Shown: positions 31,404-40,840 of the stretch, piece by piece
How the letters are laid out: each line of letters opens with the position of its first letter
Position numbering within the stretch: the first letter of the stretch is position 1
NCBI RefSeq assembly: GCF_031180885.1
Contig: NZ_JAPSLK010000024.1
Location: forward strand, 42,677 to 106,676
From: Saccharothrix sp.
Lineage (GTDB): Bacteria > Actinomycetota > Actinomycetes > Mycobacteriales > Pseudonocardiaceae
DNA length: 64,000 bases
Direction of reading: 5' to 3'
The notes under the pieces: model-generated
Told to the model about the DNA's origin: nothing
Database searches by the model: none
The model's input: the letters and a program-made list of their open reading frames with translations, nothing else
Position numbers and translations under genes: made by a program

Positions 31404-32075
31404 GTGCCGTTGGCCACTACCCGACGGGCCGGACTCGTCGACCAGGTGATCGACCAGATGCGGGGCGCGATCGCCGGCGGTGAATGGCCGGTGGGCCGGC
31501 GCATCCCGCCGGAACCCGAACTGGTCAACGCCCTCGGCGTGGGCCGCAACACCGTGCGGGAGGCGGTGCGCGCCCTGTCCCACGCGGGACTGCTGGAGGT
31601 CAGACAGGGCGACGGCACCTTCGTGCGCGCCACCAGCGAGCTGTCCGGCGCGGTCCGCCGGCTGTGCGGCAGCGAGTTGCGCGAAGTGCTCCAGGTGCGC
31701 CGGACGCTGGAGGTCGAGGGCGCCCGCCTGGCCGCGACCGAGCGCACCGACGAGGAGCTGACCCGCCTGACCGCCCTCCTGGCCGAGCGGGACGCCGCGC
31801 TGGCCGCCAAGGACTGGGACCGCCTGGTCGAGCGCGACGCCGCGTTCCACCTGCTGCTGGTGCAGAGTTCGCACAACAACCTGCTGTTCCAGCTCTACCA
31901 GGGCCTGACCGAAGCGGTCCGGGCCAGCATCACGGCCACCGTGGAGACCGACCACGAGGACGACCACGTGTCCCACACCGGCCTGCTCGACGCCATCCGC
32001 GACCGGGACCCGGCACGGGCGGCGGCGGAGGCCGGCGGGTTCCTGGAGGAGCTGCTGGAACGCCACAAGGACTAG
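31404..32075 (+). CDS. GntR family regulator, FadR/FCD subfamily
   Basis: A 223-aa regulator: N-terminal winged helix [60 protein letters not shown], and a C-terminal all-helical FCD ligand domain (ERDAAFHLLLVQSSHNNLL, HEDDHVSHTGLLDAIRDRD) with metal-binding histidines. The GTG start has AAAGGA upstream. The divergent MFS gene is the likely target. A strong terminator follows its stop. An operator in the 47-base gap could not be assigned with confidence. Confidence 0.92.
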   Translation: MPLATTRRAGLVDQVIDQMRGAIAGGEWPVGRRIPPEPELVNALGVGRNTVREAVRALSHAGLLEVRQGDGTFVRATSELSGAVRRLCGSELREVLQVRRTLEVEGARLAATERTDEELTRLTALLAERDAALAAKDWDRLVERDAAFHLLLVQSSHNNLLFQLYQGLTEAVRASITATVETDHEDDHVSHTGLLDAIRDRDPARAAAEAGGFLEELLERHKD

Positions 32076-32078
32076 CCG

Positions 32079-32113
32079 GCCGGGCTTTCCGCGGCACCGA
32101 CGGAAAGCCCGGC
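32079..32113 (+). terminator. Terminator after the GntR gene, 13-bp stem
   Basis: GCCGGGCTTTCCG pairs with CGGAAAGCCCGGC around 9 bases, four bases after the GntR stop codon. Confidence 0.85.
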
Positions 32114-32130
32114 TCTGCCCGAAAGAGGGC

Positions 32131-32172
32131 GGGGACCCCCCACGGCGGCGGATGAATCCTTGGGAGGTCCCC
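32131..32172. terminator. Imperfect hairpin between GntR and LysR gene ends
   Basis: GGGGACCCCCCA pairs with TGGGAGGTCCCC with one mismatch and an 18-base loop. It lies downstream of the minus-strand LysR gene and may terminate it. The rest of the 178-base gap shows no gene. Confidence 0.5.
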
Positions 32173-32253
32173 TGGGTGATGGCTGGTGTTAGCGCCCACA
32201 ACCAGGGTCGCGACGAGCCACCCCGTCGCAACAACGGTTTGCACGATCGTTAC

Positions 32254-33162
32254 TCAAGCGGTGGAACGTTCACCCCAACAGCCGTGCAGCGCCGCCAAAG
32301 TGGCCCCCACCGCGGGCCGCCGAGTGGCCTGCGTCCGCCACACCGCGAACACCCGCCGGGTCGGCGTCGGCGTGAACGGCACCGCCCGCACCCCGCCCGG
32401 CAACTCACCGCGCCCCAAGCGCGGCAGCAACGCGACGCCGATCCCCTTCGCCAGCAAGGCCAACTGCGTCTCGTACTCGGCGATCCGGTAAGCCAGATCG
32501 GGTTCCATGCCCGCTCCGCGGAAGGTGTTCACCAGCCAGTCGTGGCAGATCGTCCCCTCCGGCTGGCAGATCCACCGCTCCCCCGCCAAGTCCTCCGGCA
32601 CCACGACTTCGCGCTCCGCCAACCGGTGCGACACGGGCAGCAGCACGTCCGCGACGTCCTCCCCCAACTGCACCCGCGACACCGCGTCCGGCACCGCCAA
32701 CGGCGTGTTCACCCAGTCATGCGTCACGGCCATGTCCAACTCGCCGCGCGCCACCGCCTCCAACCCCTCCGGCGGGTCCAGCTCCACCAGCCGCACGTCC
32801 AGCGCCGGGTGGTCGCGCGCGAGCGCCACCAGCGCGGCCGGCAGCAGCCCTCGCGCGGCCGTGGCGAACGCGCCGATGCGCAGCTCGCCCACCGCCGCCC
32901 CGCGCTGCTCCTCCAGCGTCACCTCGGCTTCCTCGACCAGCTTGAGCACCTGCCCCGCCGTGGTCGCGAGCAGGTAGCCGGCGTCGGTCAGCGCCACGCC
33001 ACGGCCGCGCCGTTCCAGCAGCGTGCTGCGGGTCTCGCGTTCCAGCTTGGCGATCTGCTGGGACACCGCGGAGGGCGTGTACCCCAACGCCGTCGCCGCG
33101 GCGCCGACCGACCCGTGCGTGGCGACGGCGTGGAGGGCGCGGAGCCTGCCGAGATCGAGCAT
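32254..33162 (-). CDS. LysR-type transcriptional regulator
   Basis: A 302-aa LTTR. The DNA-binding part is DLGRLRALHAVATHGSVGAA and YTPSAVSQQIAKLERETRS. The effector domain includes GELRIGAFATAARGLLPAAL and ELDMAVTHDW. It is divergent from an EamA-type permease with a 73-base gap holding a textbook T-N11-A site, so it likely controls that permease. The ligand may be the exported compound, as in other LysR/exporter pairs. Confidence 0.92.
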   Translation of the reverse strand: MLDLGRLRALHAVATHGSVGAAATALGYTPSAVSQQIAKLERETRSTLLERRGRGVALTDAGYLLATTAGQVLKLVEEAEVTLEEQRGAAVGELRIGAFATAARGLLPAALVALARDHPALDVRLVELDPPEGLEAVARGELDMAVTHDWVNTPLAVPDAVSRVQLGEDVADVLLPVSHRLAEREVVVPEDLAGERWICQPEGTICHDWLVNTFRGAGMEPDLAYRIAEYETQLALLAKGIGVALLPRLGRGELPGGVRAVPFTPTPTRRVFAVWRTQATRRPAVGATLAALHGCWGERSTA

Positions 33163-33185
33163 GTAGCAATCCTAAACCAAAAGCC

Positions 33186-33208
33186 TTAGCAGTATTCGCT
33201 GGTGCTAA
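33186..33208. promoter_or_regulatory. LysR operator, TTAGCA-N11-TGCTAA
   Basis: Perfect 6-base arms with an 11-base spacer, between lysR and the divergent permease gene. It matches the T-N11-A rule for LysR-type regulators. Confidence 0.85.
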
Positions 33209-33235
33209 ACGATCGGTCCGCCAAGACTCGAGGTC

Positions 33236-34144
33236 GTGAAACCTCGCCACGCCGCCCTCGCGGTCCTGATCACCAGCATCTGGGGCGTCAACTTCGTCGT
33301 CATCAAGGTCGGTCTCGCCGAGTTCCCGCCCCTGTTGTTCTCCGCGCTGCGCTTCCTGGCCGCCGCCGTGCCCGCCCTGTGGTTCGTCGGCAAGCCGCGG
33401 GTGGCGTGGAAGTGGGTGGTGGCGGTCGGGTTCCTGCTGGGCGTGGCCAAGTTCGGGCTGGTGTTCCTCGGCATGGGCGCGGGGATGCCGGCCGGGCTGT
33501 CGTCCCTGGTCCTGCAGAGCCAGGTCATCTTCACGGTGATCTTCGCCGCCGCCCTGCTCCGCGAACGGCCCCGGCCCGTGCAGTTGGCCGGTATGACCGT
33601 GGCCGCCGTGGGGATCATGCTCATCGCGCTGGACTACGGCGTCGGCAGCCCGATCTCCGCGTTGCTGCTGGTCGTCCTCGGCGCGGTGGCCTGGGGCCTG
33701 TCCAACGTCGTCACCCGGTACGCCAAGCCGCCGGACGCGCTGAGCTTCATCGTGTGGGTCAGCGCCGTCGCCGTCCTGCCGCTGCTCGGGTTGTCGCTGG
33801 TGTTCGAGGGGCCGGCCGCCGGGTTGGCCGCGTTGACCGACCTGCGGTGGACCGGGGTGAGCGCGTTGCTGTTCATCGCGTGGATCTCGACGCTGTTCGG
33901 GTTCGGCGTCTGGGGGTTCCTGCTGCGGGAGTACGACGCCTCGACCGTGGTGCCGTTCGCCCTGCTGGTCCCGGTGGCGGGCATGTTCTCCGGCTGGCTG
34001 CTGCTGGACGAGGCCGTGTCGCCGCTGCGGATCGGCGCCGCCGTCCTGGTGATCGCGGGCATGGCGGCGACGACCGTGCGGTGGTCAAAGCCGAAGCCGG
34101 CCCTGATCGTGCACAGAGAGGTGATTGACGCTCGCACTGGGTGA
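33236..34144 (+). CDS. EamA/DMT-superfamily permease
   Basis: A 302-aa membrane protein with ten predicted helices in two EamA repeats (LAVLITSIWGVNFVVIKVGL at the start of the first, VLGAVAWGLSNVVTRYAK at the start of the second). The family exports amino acids, purines or related metabolites. Start is a GTG with GAGG close upstream. The last 20 residues are soluble. Control by the divergent LysR protein is expected. Confidence 0.9.
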   Translation: MKPRHAALAVLITSIWGVNFVVIKVGLAEFPPLLFSALRFLAAAVPALWFVGKPRVAWKWVVAVGFLLGVAKFGLVFLGMGAGMPAGLSSLVLQSQVIFTVIFAAALLRERPRPVQLAGMTVAAVGIMLIALDYGVGSPISALLLVVLGAVAWGLSNVVTRYAKPPDALSFIVWVSAVAVLPLLGLSLVFEGPAAGLAALTDLRWTGVSALLFIAWISTLFGFGVWGFLLREYDASTVVPFALLVPVAGMFSGWLLLDEAVSPLRIGAAVLVIAGMAATTVRWSKPKPALIVHREVIDARTG

Positions 34145-34225
34145 TGATGGACTGGTGGTCGACGCCGAGCCCGCCTTCGGTGGCACCCCGCGCGACTTGG
34201 CGGTCGCGCACACCCCGACGCCGGG

Positions 34226-35749
34226 TCAGGCGATCGGCGGGACGCCCGCGGGCGGGACGACCCGGAGTCCGGTGGGCGCACCGCGTTCGAGCAGCGCGAG
34301 CAGCGCGTCCGTGTCGAGGTGGTCGGCGACCAGGTCGCCCAGCAGGTCCAATTGCGCCGCGCGGCGACCGGCGAAGTCCGTGTCCGGTGCGGAGGTGAAC
34401 CCGTCCCGGCCCGCGTGCCCGGCCGCCCAGCGCAGGAACGCGCGCCGGAAGCCGTCGTTCTCCAGCAGGCCGTGCCAGTGCGTGCCGGCGACCCGGCCGG
34501 CCAGGACGCCCTCCGACGTGCCGTCGGGCAGGGTGATCAGGCCCTCGCCGGTCGAGCGGACCACGCGGCCGTGGTGGATCTCGTAGCCGGTGACCGGTTC
34601 GCCCAGCGCCTCGCCGTGCGGGCGGTGCAGGGTCTTGTCCGGCTCGAACCGGATGTCCACGTCGAGCAGGCCCAGGCCCTCCACGGTGCCCGCGCGCGAC
34701 TCGACCGCGTCCTCGATGGTGCGGCCGAGCATCTGGAACCCGCCGCAGATGCCCAGGACCGGGCCGTCGTGGCGGACGATCGCGTCGGCGAGTCCGGTGG
34801 TGCGCAGCCAGTCCAGGTCGCTGACCGTGGCCTTGGAACCGGGCAGCACCACGAGATCCGCGTCCGCCAGCCGGGACGGCTCGGTGACGAACCGCACCGA
34901 CACACCGGGCTCGCACGCCAGCGCCTCCACGTCCGTGGCGTTGGAGATCCGCGGCAACCGCACCACCGCCACCCGCAGCCACTGGTCGCCGTGCGGGGGC
35001 GCGGGACGGCCGATCACGCCGTCGGCGGTGTAGGAGAGGGAGTCCTCGGCGTCCAGCCACAGCTCCTCGCGCCACGGCAGGACGCCCAGCACGGGCCGGC
35101 CGGTGAGGGCGTCGAGCCGGCGCAGACCCGGTTCGAGCAGGGCCGGGTCGCCGCGGAACTTGTTCACCACGAACCCGCTGACCAGGGCCTGGTCGGCCGG
35201 GTCGAGCAGGGCCAGGGTGCCGAACAGGTGCGCGAAGATCCCGCCGCGGTCGATGTCGCCGACGACGATGACGGGCAGGTCCGCCGCACGCGCCAGGCCC
35301 ATGTTGGCGATGTCGTTGGCCCGCAGGTTGATCTCGGTCGGCGAGCCCGCGCCCTCGCACACCACGGCGTCGAAGTCGGACCGAAGACCATCCAAAGTGG
35401 ACAGAACAGTCTGCATCAGCTCGGCCTTGCGCTCGCGGTAGGACAGCGCCGACACCTCGCCGACCGCCTTGCCCAGCACGACCACCTGCGAGCTGCGGTC
35501 ACCGCCGGGCTTGAGCAGGACCGGGTTGAACCGCACGCTCGGCTCCAGCCCGCACGCCGCCGCCTGGAGCGCCTGGGCCCGGCCGATCTCGCCGCCCTCG
35601 ACCGTGACCACGGAGTTGTTGGACATGTTCTGGGCCTTGAACGGCGCCGTCCGCACACCCCGCCGGGTCAGCCAGCGGCACACCCCGGCCGCCAGGACGC
35701 TCTTGCCCGCGTCCGAGGTCGTGCCCGCGACCAGCAGCGCACCGCCCAC
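34226..35749 (-). CDS. cobQ: Cobyric acid synthase CobQ
   Basis: CobQ amidates the b, d, e and g side chains of adenosyl-cobyrinic a,c-diamide. The 507-aa product starts with [19 protein letters not shown] (P-loop-like) and [13 protein letters not shown], followed by [15 protein letters not shown] and IGDIDRGG-like [20 protein letters not shown]. The C-terminal glutamine amidotransferase domain has its Cys in [12 protein letters not shown] and His in [10 protein letters not shown]. The GTG at 35749 is chosen because GAGG precedes it; an ATG 14 codons upstream is possible. It is far from the other cob genes and has no visible riboswitch. A short divergent gap separates it from a hydrolase. Confidence 0.95.
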   Translation of the reverse strand: MGGALLVAGTTSDAGKSVLAAGVCRWLTRRGVRTAPFKAQNMSNNSVVTVEGGEIGRAQALQAAACGLEPSVRFNPVLLKPGGDRSSQVVVLGKAVGEVSALSYRERKAELMQTVLSTLDGLRSDFDAVVCEGAGSPTEINLRANDIANMGLARAADLPVIVVGDIDRGGIFAHLFGTLALLDPADQALVSGFVVNKFRGDPALLEPGLRRLDALTGRPVLGVLPWREELWLDAEDSLSYTADGVIGRPAPPHGDQWLRVAVVRLPRISNATDVEALACEPGVSVRFVTEPSRLADADLVVLPGSKATVSDLDWLRTTGLADAIVRHDGPVLGICGGFQMLGRTIEDAVESRAGTVEGLGLLDVDIRFEPDKTLHRPHGEALGEPVTGYEIHHGRVVRSTGEGLITLPDGTSEGVLAGRVAGTHWHGLLENDGFRRAFLRWAAGHAGRDGFTSAPDTDFAGRRAAQLDLLGDLVADHLDTDALLALLERGAPTGLRVVPPAGVPPIA

Positions 35750-35798
35750 AGTCCTCAAAGTCCCCTCGTTGTCGGTCCCGGCTGACATCATCCACGTC

Positions 35799-36506
35799 AT
35801 GGTCGACGTGCCCGCCACCACCGTCCTGGTGCACAGCCCCTACCTCGGTCCGGCGAGCCTCCGGCCCCTGGCCGACGCGCTGGCCGCCCACGGCCACCCG
35901 ACCCTGCTGCTCGACCTGCGGGTCACCGTGAACGCGGCGCCGGTGCACCAACGGATCATCGGCGTCTTCGCCGACGCGGTGGAGGACTCGCTGGTGGAGG
36001 GCGAACTGGTGCTGGTCGGCCACAGCGGCGCCGGCCCGTTGCTGCCCGCGTTCGCCGACGCCCTGGAGACGCCCGTGGCGGGGCTGGTGTTCCTGGACGC
36101 CGAACTGCCCACACCCGGCCGGAGCTGGCGCGACGACGCCCCCGAGGACCGCATGGCGCACCTGAAGTCGATCTCGCGGGACGGGCTGATGCCCCGGTGG
36201 GACACCTGGTTCGCGCCCGAGGCGTTGTCCGCGATGGTCCCGGACGTGCGACTGCTGGAGGAGATCGTGGGCGAGGCCCCCGAGGTGCCGCTGGCGTTCC
36301 TCAAGGAGCCCCGCCCCACCGTGTCCTGGCCCGGGCCGTCCGCGTACTTGCAGCTCAGTGAGGCCTACGCGACCGCCGCCGAGCAGGCCGCCGCCCTCGG
36401 CTGGCCGGTGCGATCGCTGGCCGCGCACCACCTGGCCGCCGCGTCCGCGCCGGAGGAGGTCGCCGCCGCGCTCGCCGGCCTGCTGGCCGACCTCAGCAGA
36501 CCGTGA
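35799..36506 (+). CDS. Alpha/beta-fold hydrolase-like protein
   Basis: A 235-aa protein with an alpha/beta-hydrolase look: [20 protein letters not shown], the nucleophile motif [16 protein letters not shown], and a late histidine in [13 protein letters not shown]. There is no signal peptide. The ATG at 35799 has no strong ribosome-binding site. It overlaps the end of map on the other strand by 14 bases. Substrate unknown; related proteins are annotated only as hypothetical or alpha/beta hydrolase. Confidence 0.75.
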   Translation: MVDVPATTVLVHSPYLGPASLRPLADALAAHGHPTLLLDLRVTVNAAPVHQRIIGVFADAVEDSLVEGELVLVGHSGAGPLLPAFADALETPVAGLVFLDAELPTPGRSWRDDAPEDRMAHLKSISRDGLMPRWDTWFAPEALSAMVPDVRLLEEIVGEAPEVPLAFLKEPRPTVSWPGPSAYLQLSEAYATAAEQAAALGWPVRSLAAHHLAAASAPEEVAAALAGLLADLSRP

Positions 36507-37350
36507 GGATCTCGGCGCCGTCCTCGGTGACCACGATGGTGTGCTCGAACTGGGCGGTCCAGCTCTTGTCGCGGGTGGTGACCGTCCAGCCGTCGTCCCA
36601 CATGTCGTGGTCGATGCCGCCGAGCGTGATCATGGGCTCGATGGTGAACGTCATGCCGGTCTCGATGACCGTGGGGACGTGCGGCGCGTCGTAGTGCAGC
36701 ACGACCAGGCCGCTGTGGAAGGTGCGGCCGATGCCGTGGCCGGTGAAGTCGCGGACGACGCCGTAGCCGAACCGGTTGGCGTAGGACTCGATGACCCGGC
36801 CCACCACGTTGAGCTGCCGACCGGGCTTGACCGCCTTGATCGCCCGCATGGTGGCCTCGTGGGTGCGCTCGACCAGCAGCCGGACCTCTTCGCGGACGTC
36901 GCCCGCGAGGAAGGTGGCGTTGGTGTCGCCGTGGACGCCGCCGATGTAGGCGGTGACGTCGACGTTGACGATGTCGCCGTCCTGGACGACGGTCGAGTCG
37001 GGGATGCCGTGGCAGATGACCTCGTTCAGCGAGGTGCAGCACGACTTGGGGAAGCCCCGGTAGCCCAGGGTCGAGGGGTAGGCGCCGTTGTCGCACAGGA
37101 ACTCGTGCACGACCGCGTCGATCTCGTCGGTGGTGACACCGGGGACGATGACCTTGCCGGCCTCCTGCAACGCCTGCGCCGCCAACCGCCCGGCGACGCG
37201 CATCGCCTCCACCACCTCGGGCGGCTGCACCCACGGGTCGGTGTTGCGCTTGGGCTCCTTGCGATCCACGTACTCGGGCCGCTCGATCTCAGCGGGCACC
37301 GGACGACGCGGGGAGAGCACACCGGGCTCAAGAGGGGCACGCACGGACAT
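36493..37350 (-). CDS. map: Type I methionine aminopeptidase
   Basis: Removes the initiator methionine from nascent proteins. The 285-aa protein has an N-terminal extension of about 40 residues ([20 protein letters not shown]) before the catalytic domain, as in the longer actinobacterial MapB. Metal ligands appear in [30 protein letters not shown] and FTIEPM, with a final Glu in [11 protein letters not shown]. Also conserved are [20 protein letters not shown]. The ATG at 37350 follows GGTGGG. Map opens the conserved map-PBP-GNAT-ispG-rseP-dxr block. Confidence 0.95.
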   Translation of the reverse strand: MSVRAPLEPGVLSPRRPVPAEIERPEYVDRKEPKRNTDPWVQPPEVVEAMRVAGRLAAQALQEAGKVIVPGVTTDEIDAVVHEFLCDNGAYPSTLGYRGFPKSCCTSLNEVICHGIPDSTVVQDGDIVNVDVTAYIGGVHGDTNATFLAGDVREEVRLLVERTHEATMRAIKAVKPGRQLNVVGRVIESYANRFGYGVVRDFTGHGIGRTFHSGLVVLHYDAPHVPTVIETGMTFTIEPMITLGGIDHDMWDDGWTVTTRDKSWTAQFEHTIVVTEDGAEILTVC

Positions 37351-37407
37351 GCCCACCACAGTACGGCCTGCCCGTGACGCTCTGTGCGCCGTATGCCCGC
37401 AATGCGG

Positions 37408-37803
37408 TCAGGACACCCCTGGCGAGGCGACCGGCAACCCCAACTCGTCCGCCGCCGCCAGCAACCGCTTGTCGTAGGCGACGAACGCGCTCAGCTCACC
37501 GCGCAAGCGCAACGCCGAGGCCAAGTGGATGGCGTCGAGCGACCGCAACGGGACCGGCAGCGCGCCGGCCGCGTCGAGGAGGTCCATCGTCATCGGCATT
37601 TGGTGGAGTTCGACCAGCAGGCGGGTCGCCACCCGAACAGCTGGGTCGCCTTCGTGGCGCACCGCCCGGACCAGCTCGACCCGTGCCAGCGTGCTGGTCG
37701 TCAGCCGAACCCCGTGACGCGCCTCGATCCACTCCTGCAGCGCGGCCGTTTCCGCTTCGGTCTGCACCAGCTTCACCAGCGCGGAGGTGTCGAAGTAGAT
37801 CAC
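37408..37803 (-). CDS. vapC: PIN-domain ribonuclease toxin VapC
   Basis: A 131-aa PIN-domain toxin, predicted to cleave RNA (tRNA or rRNA in studied homologues) with Mg2+. The acidic residues are in IYFDTSALVKLVQTE (Asp5), ARVELVRAVR, and LRSLDAIHLASAL. The start GTG overlaps the antitoxin stop by 4 bases, so the toxin is translated after its antitoxin. Pair located between map and the PBP gene. Confidence 0.92.
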   Translation of the reverse strand: MIYFDTSALVKLVQTEAETAALQEWIEARHGVRLTTSTLARVELVRAVRHEGDPAVRVATRLLVELHQMPMTMDLLDAAGALPVPLRSLDAIHLASALRLRGELSAFVAYDKRLLAAADELGLPVASPGVS

Positions 37804-38075
37804 CAGCGCTCGTCCTCGCGCATCTGGCGCAGCACCTCGGACAGCGGCGTGCCGGTCGACGGCGGCAGCGGCTCGGGCAGCGGACCTCCCCGGCCGCGCA
37901 GCATCTCGCCGTTGGCGACCAGTTGGTCCCAGAGGCTCAACGCCTCGTCGTCGGGGGGGACGATCTTCGCGACCACTCGACCGTGGTCGGTCACCGCGAT
38001 CCGCTCACCCGCCTCCGCACGACGAACGTAGTCGTTGGTGTGGTGCCGGAGTTCGCGAAGCCCGATACGCTCCAT
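37800..38075 (-). CDS. vapB: Antitoxin, Phd/YefM type (VapB partner)
   Basis: A 91-aa antitoxin. The N-terminal Phd/YefM DNA-binding fold reads RIGLRELRHHTNDYVRRAEA, ERIAVTDHGRVVAKIVP, and the acidic/proline-rich C-terminus would wrap the toxin. The ATG lies inside the first of two 10-base direct repeats, a likely autoregulatory site. It is followed by vapC with a 4-base overlap. Confidence 0.92.
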   Translation of the reverse strand: MERIGLRELRHHTNDYVRRAEAGERIAVTDHGRVVAKIVPPDDEALSLWDQLVANGEMLRGRGGPLPEPLPPSTGTPLSEVLRQMREDERW

Positions 38076-38093
38076 GTATCACAATGTATCACA
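38074..38093. promoter_or_regulatory. Tandem direct repeats at the vapB start
   Basis: ATGTATCACA occurs twice head to tail at 38074-38083 and 38084-38093. The first copy covers the antitoxin start codon (complement strand). It is AT-rich and probably binds the VapBC complex. Confidence 0.75.
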
Positions 38094-38109
38094 TTGATGT
38101 TTGCCCCGT

Positions 38110-39903
38110 TCAGCCCAGTGCGCGCAGGAAACGGGCCGAGGCGTCGACCGCAGGCGCGGACGTGTTCGTGCCCAGCAGCAACGTCGCGAAAGCCACATCG
38201 CCCCGGTACCCCACGAACCAGCCGTGCGAGTTGGTGCCGTCGCCGAACTGGGCCGTCCCCGTCTTGCCCCGCACGTCCCCGTACGGCCGCAACTGCGGAG
38301 CCGTCCCCGACTCGACCACCTCGCGCATCATCGCCCGCAACGGCTCCAGCACCGCCGGCGACGGCGCAGTCGGCTTCAGGTTGGCCTTCGTCTCGCGCCC
38401 CTTCAGCAGCACCGGCGTGGGCATCGAGCCGTTGGCCGCCGTGGCCGCCACCAGGGCCATGCCGAACGGGCTCGCCAGCAGCTTGCCCTGGCCGAAGCCG
38501 TCCTCCGCGCGCTCCACGACGTCCGTGGCGGGCGGCGCCGAGCCGGTGATGGTGGTGATGGCCGGGATCTCGAAGTCCACGCCCAGGCCGAACTTCTCCG
38601 CCTGCTTGGTCAGCGCGTCCGCCGGCAGCTCGGCGGCGATCTTGGCGAACGTCGTGTTGCAGGAGAACGCGAACGCCGAGTGCAGCGGGATCGTGCCCTT
38701 CTCGAACTCCTTGTCGTTGGGCACGATCCGCCGCCCGTCGATGGTCATGCGACCCGGGCACGGCTGCGGCGAGTCCGGCGCGATGCCCGCCTCCACGGCC
38801 GCCGCCGCGGTGATCATCTTGAACGTCGACCCGGGCGGGAACCGGCCGGTCAGTGCGATGGCGCCCTGCTCGTCGGCGGGCTTGTTCTGGGCCACGGCCA
38901 GGATGTCGCCGGTCGACGCGGACAGCGCCACCAGCATCGCGGGCTCGGCGATCGGCTCCAGCGCGTCCTCGGCCGCGGTCTGCACGGTCCGGCTCATGCC
39001 CGTCGACACCGCCTCGGCGGGCTCCGGCGCCACCTCGTGCAGGTCCTCGACCTCGTCGCCGGCCGCGTTCACGGTGTAGATCCGCAACCCGGCCCGCCCC
39101 GCGATCTCCTCCTCCACGGCCTTGCGCACCGCGGGCAGCACCTGCGACCCGAAGTCCCGCGCGGGCGCGAGCAGGCTGGTCTGGGTGGTGAACCGGACCC
39201 CGGGCAGCTCGTAGATCTCCGGCTTCACGCTCTGGTAGTCGGCGTCGCGCAACGCCGCCACGTGGTACACCTGCCCGGCGGGCACCTTGCCCACGCCCTC
39301 GGTGATCGACGCCGCCGTGATGGCCGGGTCGATCCGCCCCAGCGCCGCGCCCAGCGCACCCGCGACCGCCGCCACGTCACCGGCCTGCGCCGGGTCCAGC
39401 AGGATCGAGATCACCTGTTCGGGCGACAGCAGGGGTGTGCCCTCGCGGTCCAGGACCGGGGCCAGGGCGGGCCTCACCTCGGACGCCCCGATGGACTGCT
39501 GCGCGCCCAGCTTCGGGTGCAGCACGGACGGCGACCAGTGCACCTTCCACGCGTCCTCTTCCCGGCGCAGGTCGAACTTCGTCTGGTACGACCACACCCG
39601 GCCGTGCGCCAGCTCCCACTCCAGCTTCGCCGTGGCGTCCGCCGACGACGACTCGCCGGCCGACCGCACCTGCTCGACGGAGGCGCGCACGGCGGCCGGT
39701 TTGAGCGCGCCGCGCACCTTCTCCAGCAGTTCCTTGGCCCCGCCGGAGTCGTCGGTCATGGCCGCGGCGCCGTCGACGTCACCCGACGCGAGCTTGCCGA
39801 GGAAGTCCCCCGCGATCTGGTCGGGACCGGGTTTGGAGGAGAACAGGCCGCATCCGCTGAGCACCAGGAGAGCCACCACGGCCAGGGCAGTCCGGAGGGT
39901 CAC
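38110..39903 (-). CDS. Penicillin-binding lipoprotein (class B PBP with NTF2-like domain)
   Basis: A 597-aa D,D-transpeptidase-type PBP that should act in peptidoglycan cross-linking outside the membrane. A lipoprotein signal (ALAVVALLVLSGC) is followed by a MecA_N/NTF2-like domain, a PBP dimer domain, and the transpeptidase domain with active Ser in PPGSTFKMITAAA, SCN in FSCNTTFAK and KTG in VRGKTGTAQF. It corresponds to M. tuberculosis Rv2864c by motif and position. The start is a GTG. It is followed on the same strand by vapBC, which reads the same way. Confidence 0.93.
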   Translation of the reverse strand: MTLRTALAVVALLVLSGCGLFSSKPGPDQIAGDFLGKLASGDVDGAAAMTDDSGGAKELLEKVRGALKPAAVRASVEQVRSAGESSSADATAKLEWELAHGRVWSYQTKFDLRREEDAWKVHWSPSVLHPKLGAQQSIGASEVRPALAPVLDREGTPLLSPEQVISILLDPAQAGDVAAVAGALGAALGRIDPAITAASITEGVGKVPAGQVYHVAALRDADYQSVKPEIYELPGVRFTTQTSLLAPARDFGSQVLPAVRKAVEEEIAGRAGLRIYTVNAAGDEVEDLHEVAPEPAEAVSTGMSRTVQTAAEDALEPIAEPAMLVALSASTGDILAVAQNKPADEQGAIALTGRFPPGSTFKMITAAAAVEAGIAPDSPQPCPGRMTIDGRRIVPNDKEFEKGTIPLHSAFAFSCNTTFAKIAAELPADALTKQAEKFGLGVDFEIPAITTITGSAPPATDVVERAEDGFGQGKLLASPFGMALVAATAANGSMPTPVLLKGRETKANLKPTAPSPAVLEPLRAMMREVVESGTAPQLRPYGDVRGKTGTAQFGDGTNSHGWFVGYRGDVAFATLLLGTNTSAPAVDASARFLRALG

Positions 39904-39936
39904 GGGTGGTGAGTATGCCGGGTGGCCGGAACAGCC

Positions 39937-40791
39937 CTAGAACAGCACCGTCGCGTACTGGCCGACCTGGCTGAAACCGATGCGCCGGTACGCCGCCCGC
40001 GCCACGTCGTTGTAGCTGTTCACGTACAGCGAGGCGGTCCGGCCCAGCCCCCGGACCAGGCGTTCGGCGACGGCCGCGGTCCCGGCGGTGCCCAGGCCGT
40101 GCCCGCGCCGGTCCGGCCGCACCCACACGCCCTGGATCTGGCCGACCTTGTTCGACATCGCCCCGATCTCGGCCTTGAACACCACGTCCCGGCCCTCGAA
40201 CCGGGCGAACGCGCGACCGCTGGAGATCAGCTCGGCCACCCGCGCCCGGTAGGACGCGCCGCCGTCGTCGGCGCACGGGTCGACGCCGACCTCCTCGATG
40301 AACATGGCCACCGCCGCCGGCAGGTACCGGTCCAGTTCGTCCGGGCGCACCGGCCGCACCAGCGGGTCCGGCGCCACGGACGGTGTCCGCCCGAGTGCCA
40401 TCAGCGGCTGGTCGCCGCGCACCTCGCGGGCCGGACCCCAGTCCGCGGCCAGTTCCTCCCACAGCGCGAGCACCTGCTCGGCCGGACCGACCAGGGACGA
40501 GCACATCCGGCCCCGCCGCCGCGCCCGGTCGGCGAAGCTGCGGATGGCGGACGCGTTGCCGCACAGCGGGATCAGGTTGGGCCCGGCGAAGCACAGGGCG
40601 TCCAGCCGGGCGCCGCGCAGCGACCGGTGGTCGTAGGCCCACACCTCGCCGCCCAGCCGCCACGGGTCCAGCCCGGCGACCTCGACCCGGGCGGCCACCA
40701 TGCAGGCGGCCACCGGGTCGCCCGCCAGCACCGCGAGGACCTCGTCGAGGTCCCGCTCGTCCAGGACGCGCGCGCCAGCAAGCCTCAGCAC
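39937..40791 (-). CDS. GNAT acetyltransferase with N-terminal DUF4081-like domain
   Basis: A 284-aa protein. The N-terminal half (MLRLAGARVLDERDLDEVLA, GPNLIPLCGNASAIR) resembles the domain found before GNAT in Rv2867c-type proteins. The C-terminal half is a GNAT domain with acetyl-CoA loop VWVRPDRRGHGLGTAGTAAV and YVNSYNDVARAAYRRIGFSQ. The substrate is unknown. It lies between ispG and the PBP gene, as in mycobacteria, suggesting a conserved but unassigned role. The start is a GTG. Confidence 0.9.
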   Translation of the reverse strand: MLRLAGARVLDERDLDEVLAVLAGDPVAACMVAARVEVAGLDPWRLGGEVWAYDHRSLRGARLDALCFAGPNLIPLCGNASAIRSFADRARRRGRMCSSLVGPAEQVLALWEELAADWGPAREVRGDQPLMALGRTPSVAPDPLVRPVRPDELDRYLPAAVAMFIEEVGVDPCADDGGASYRARVAELISSGRAFARFEGRDVVFKAEIGAMSNKVGQIQGVWVRPDRRGHGLGTAGTAAVAERLVRGLGRTASLYVNSYNDVARAAYRRIGFSQVGQYATVLF

Positions 40792-40840
40792 GGTTCAAGC
40801 CTGCCAGATGGACCGCATTCCACGCGCGTCCGCCACCCGC

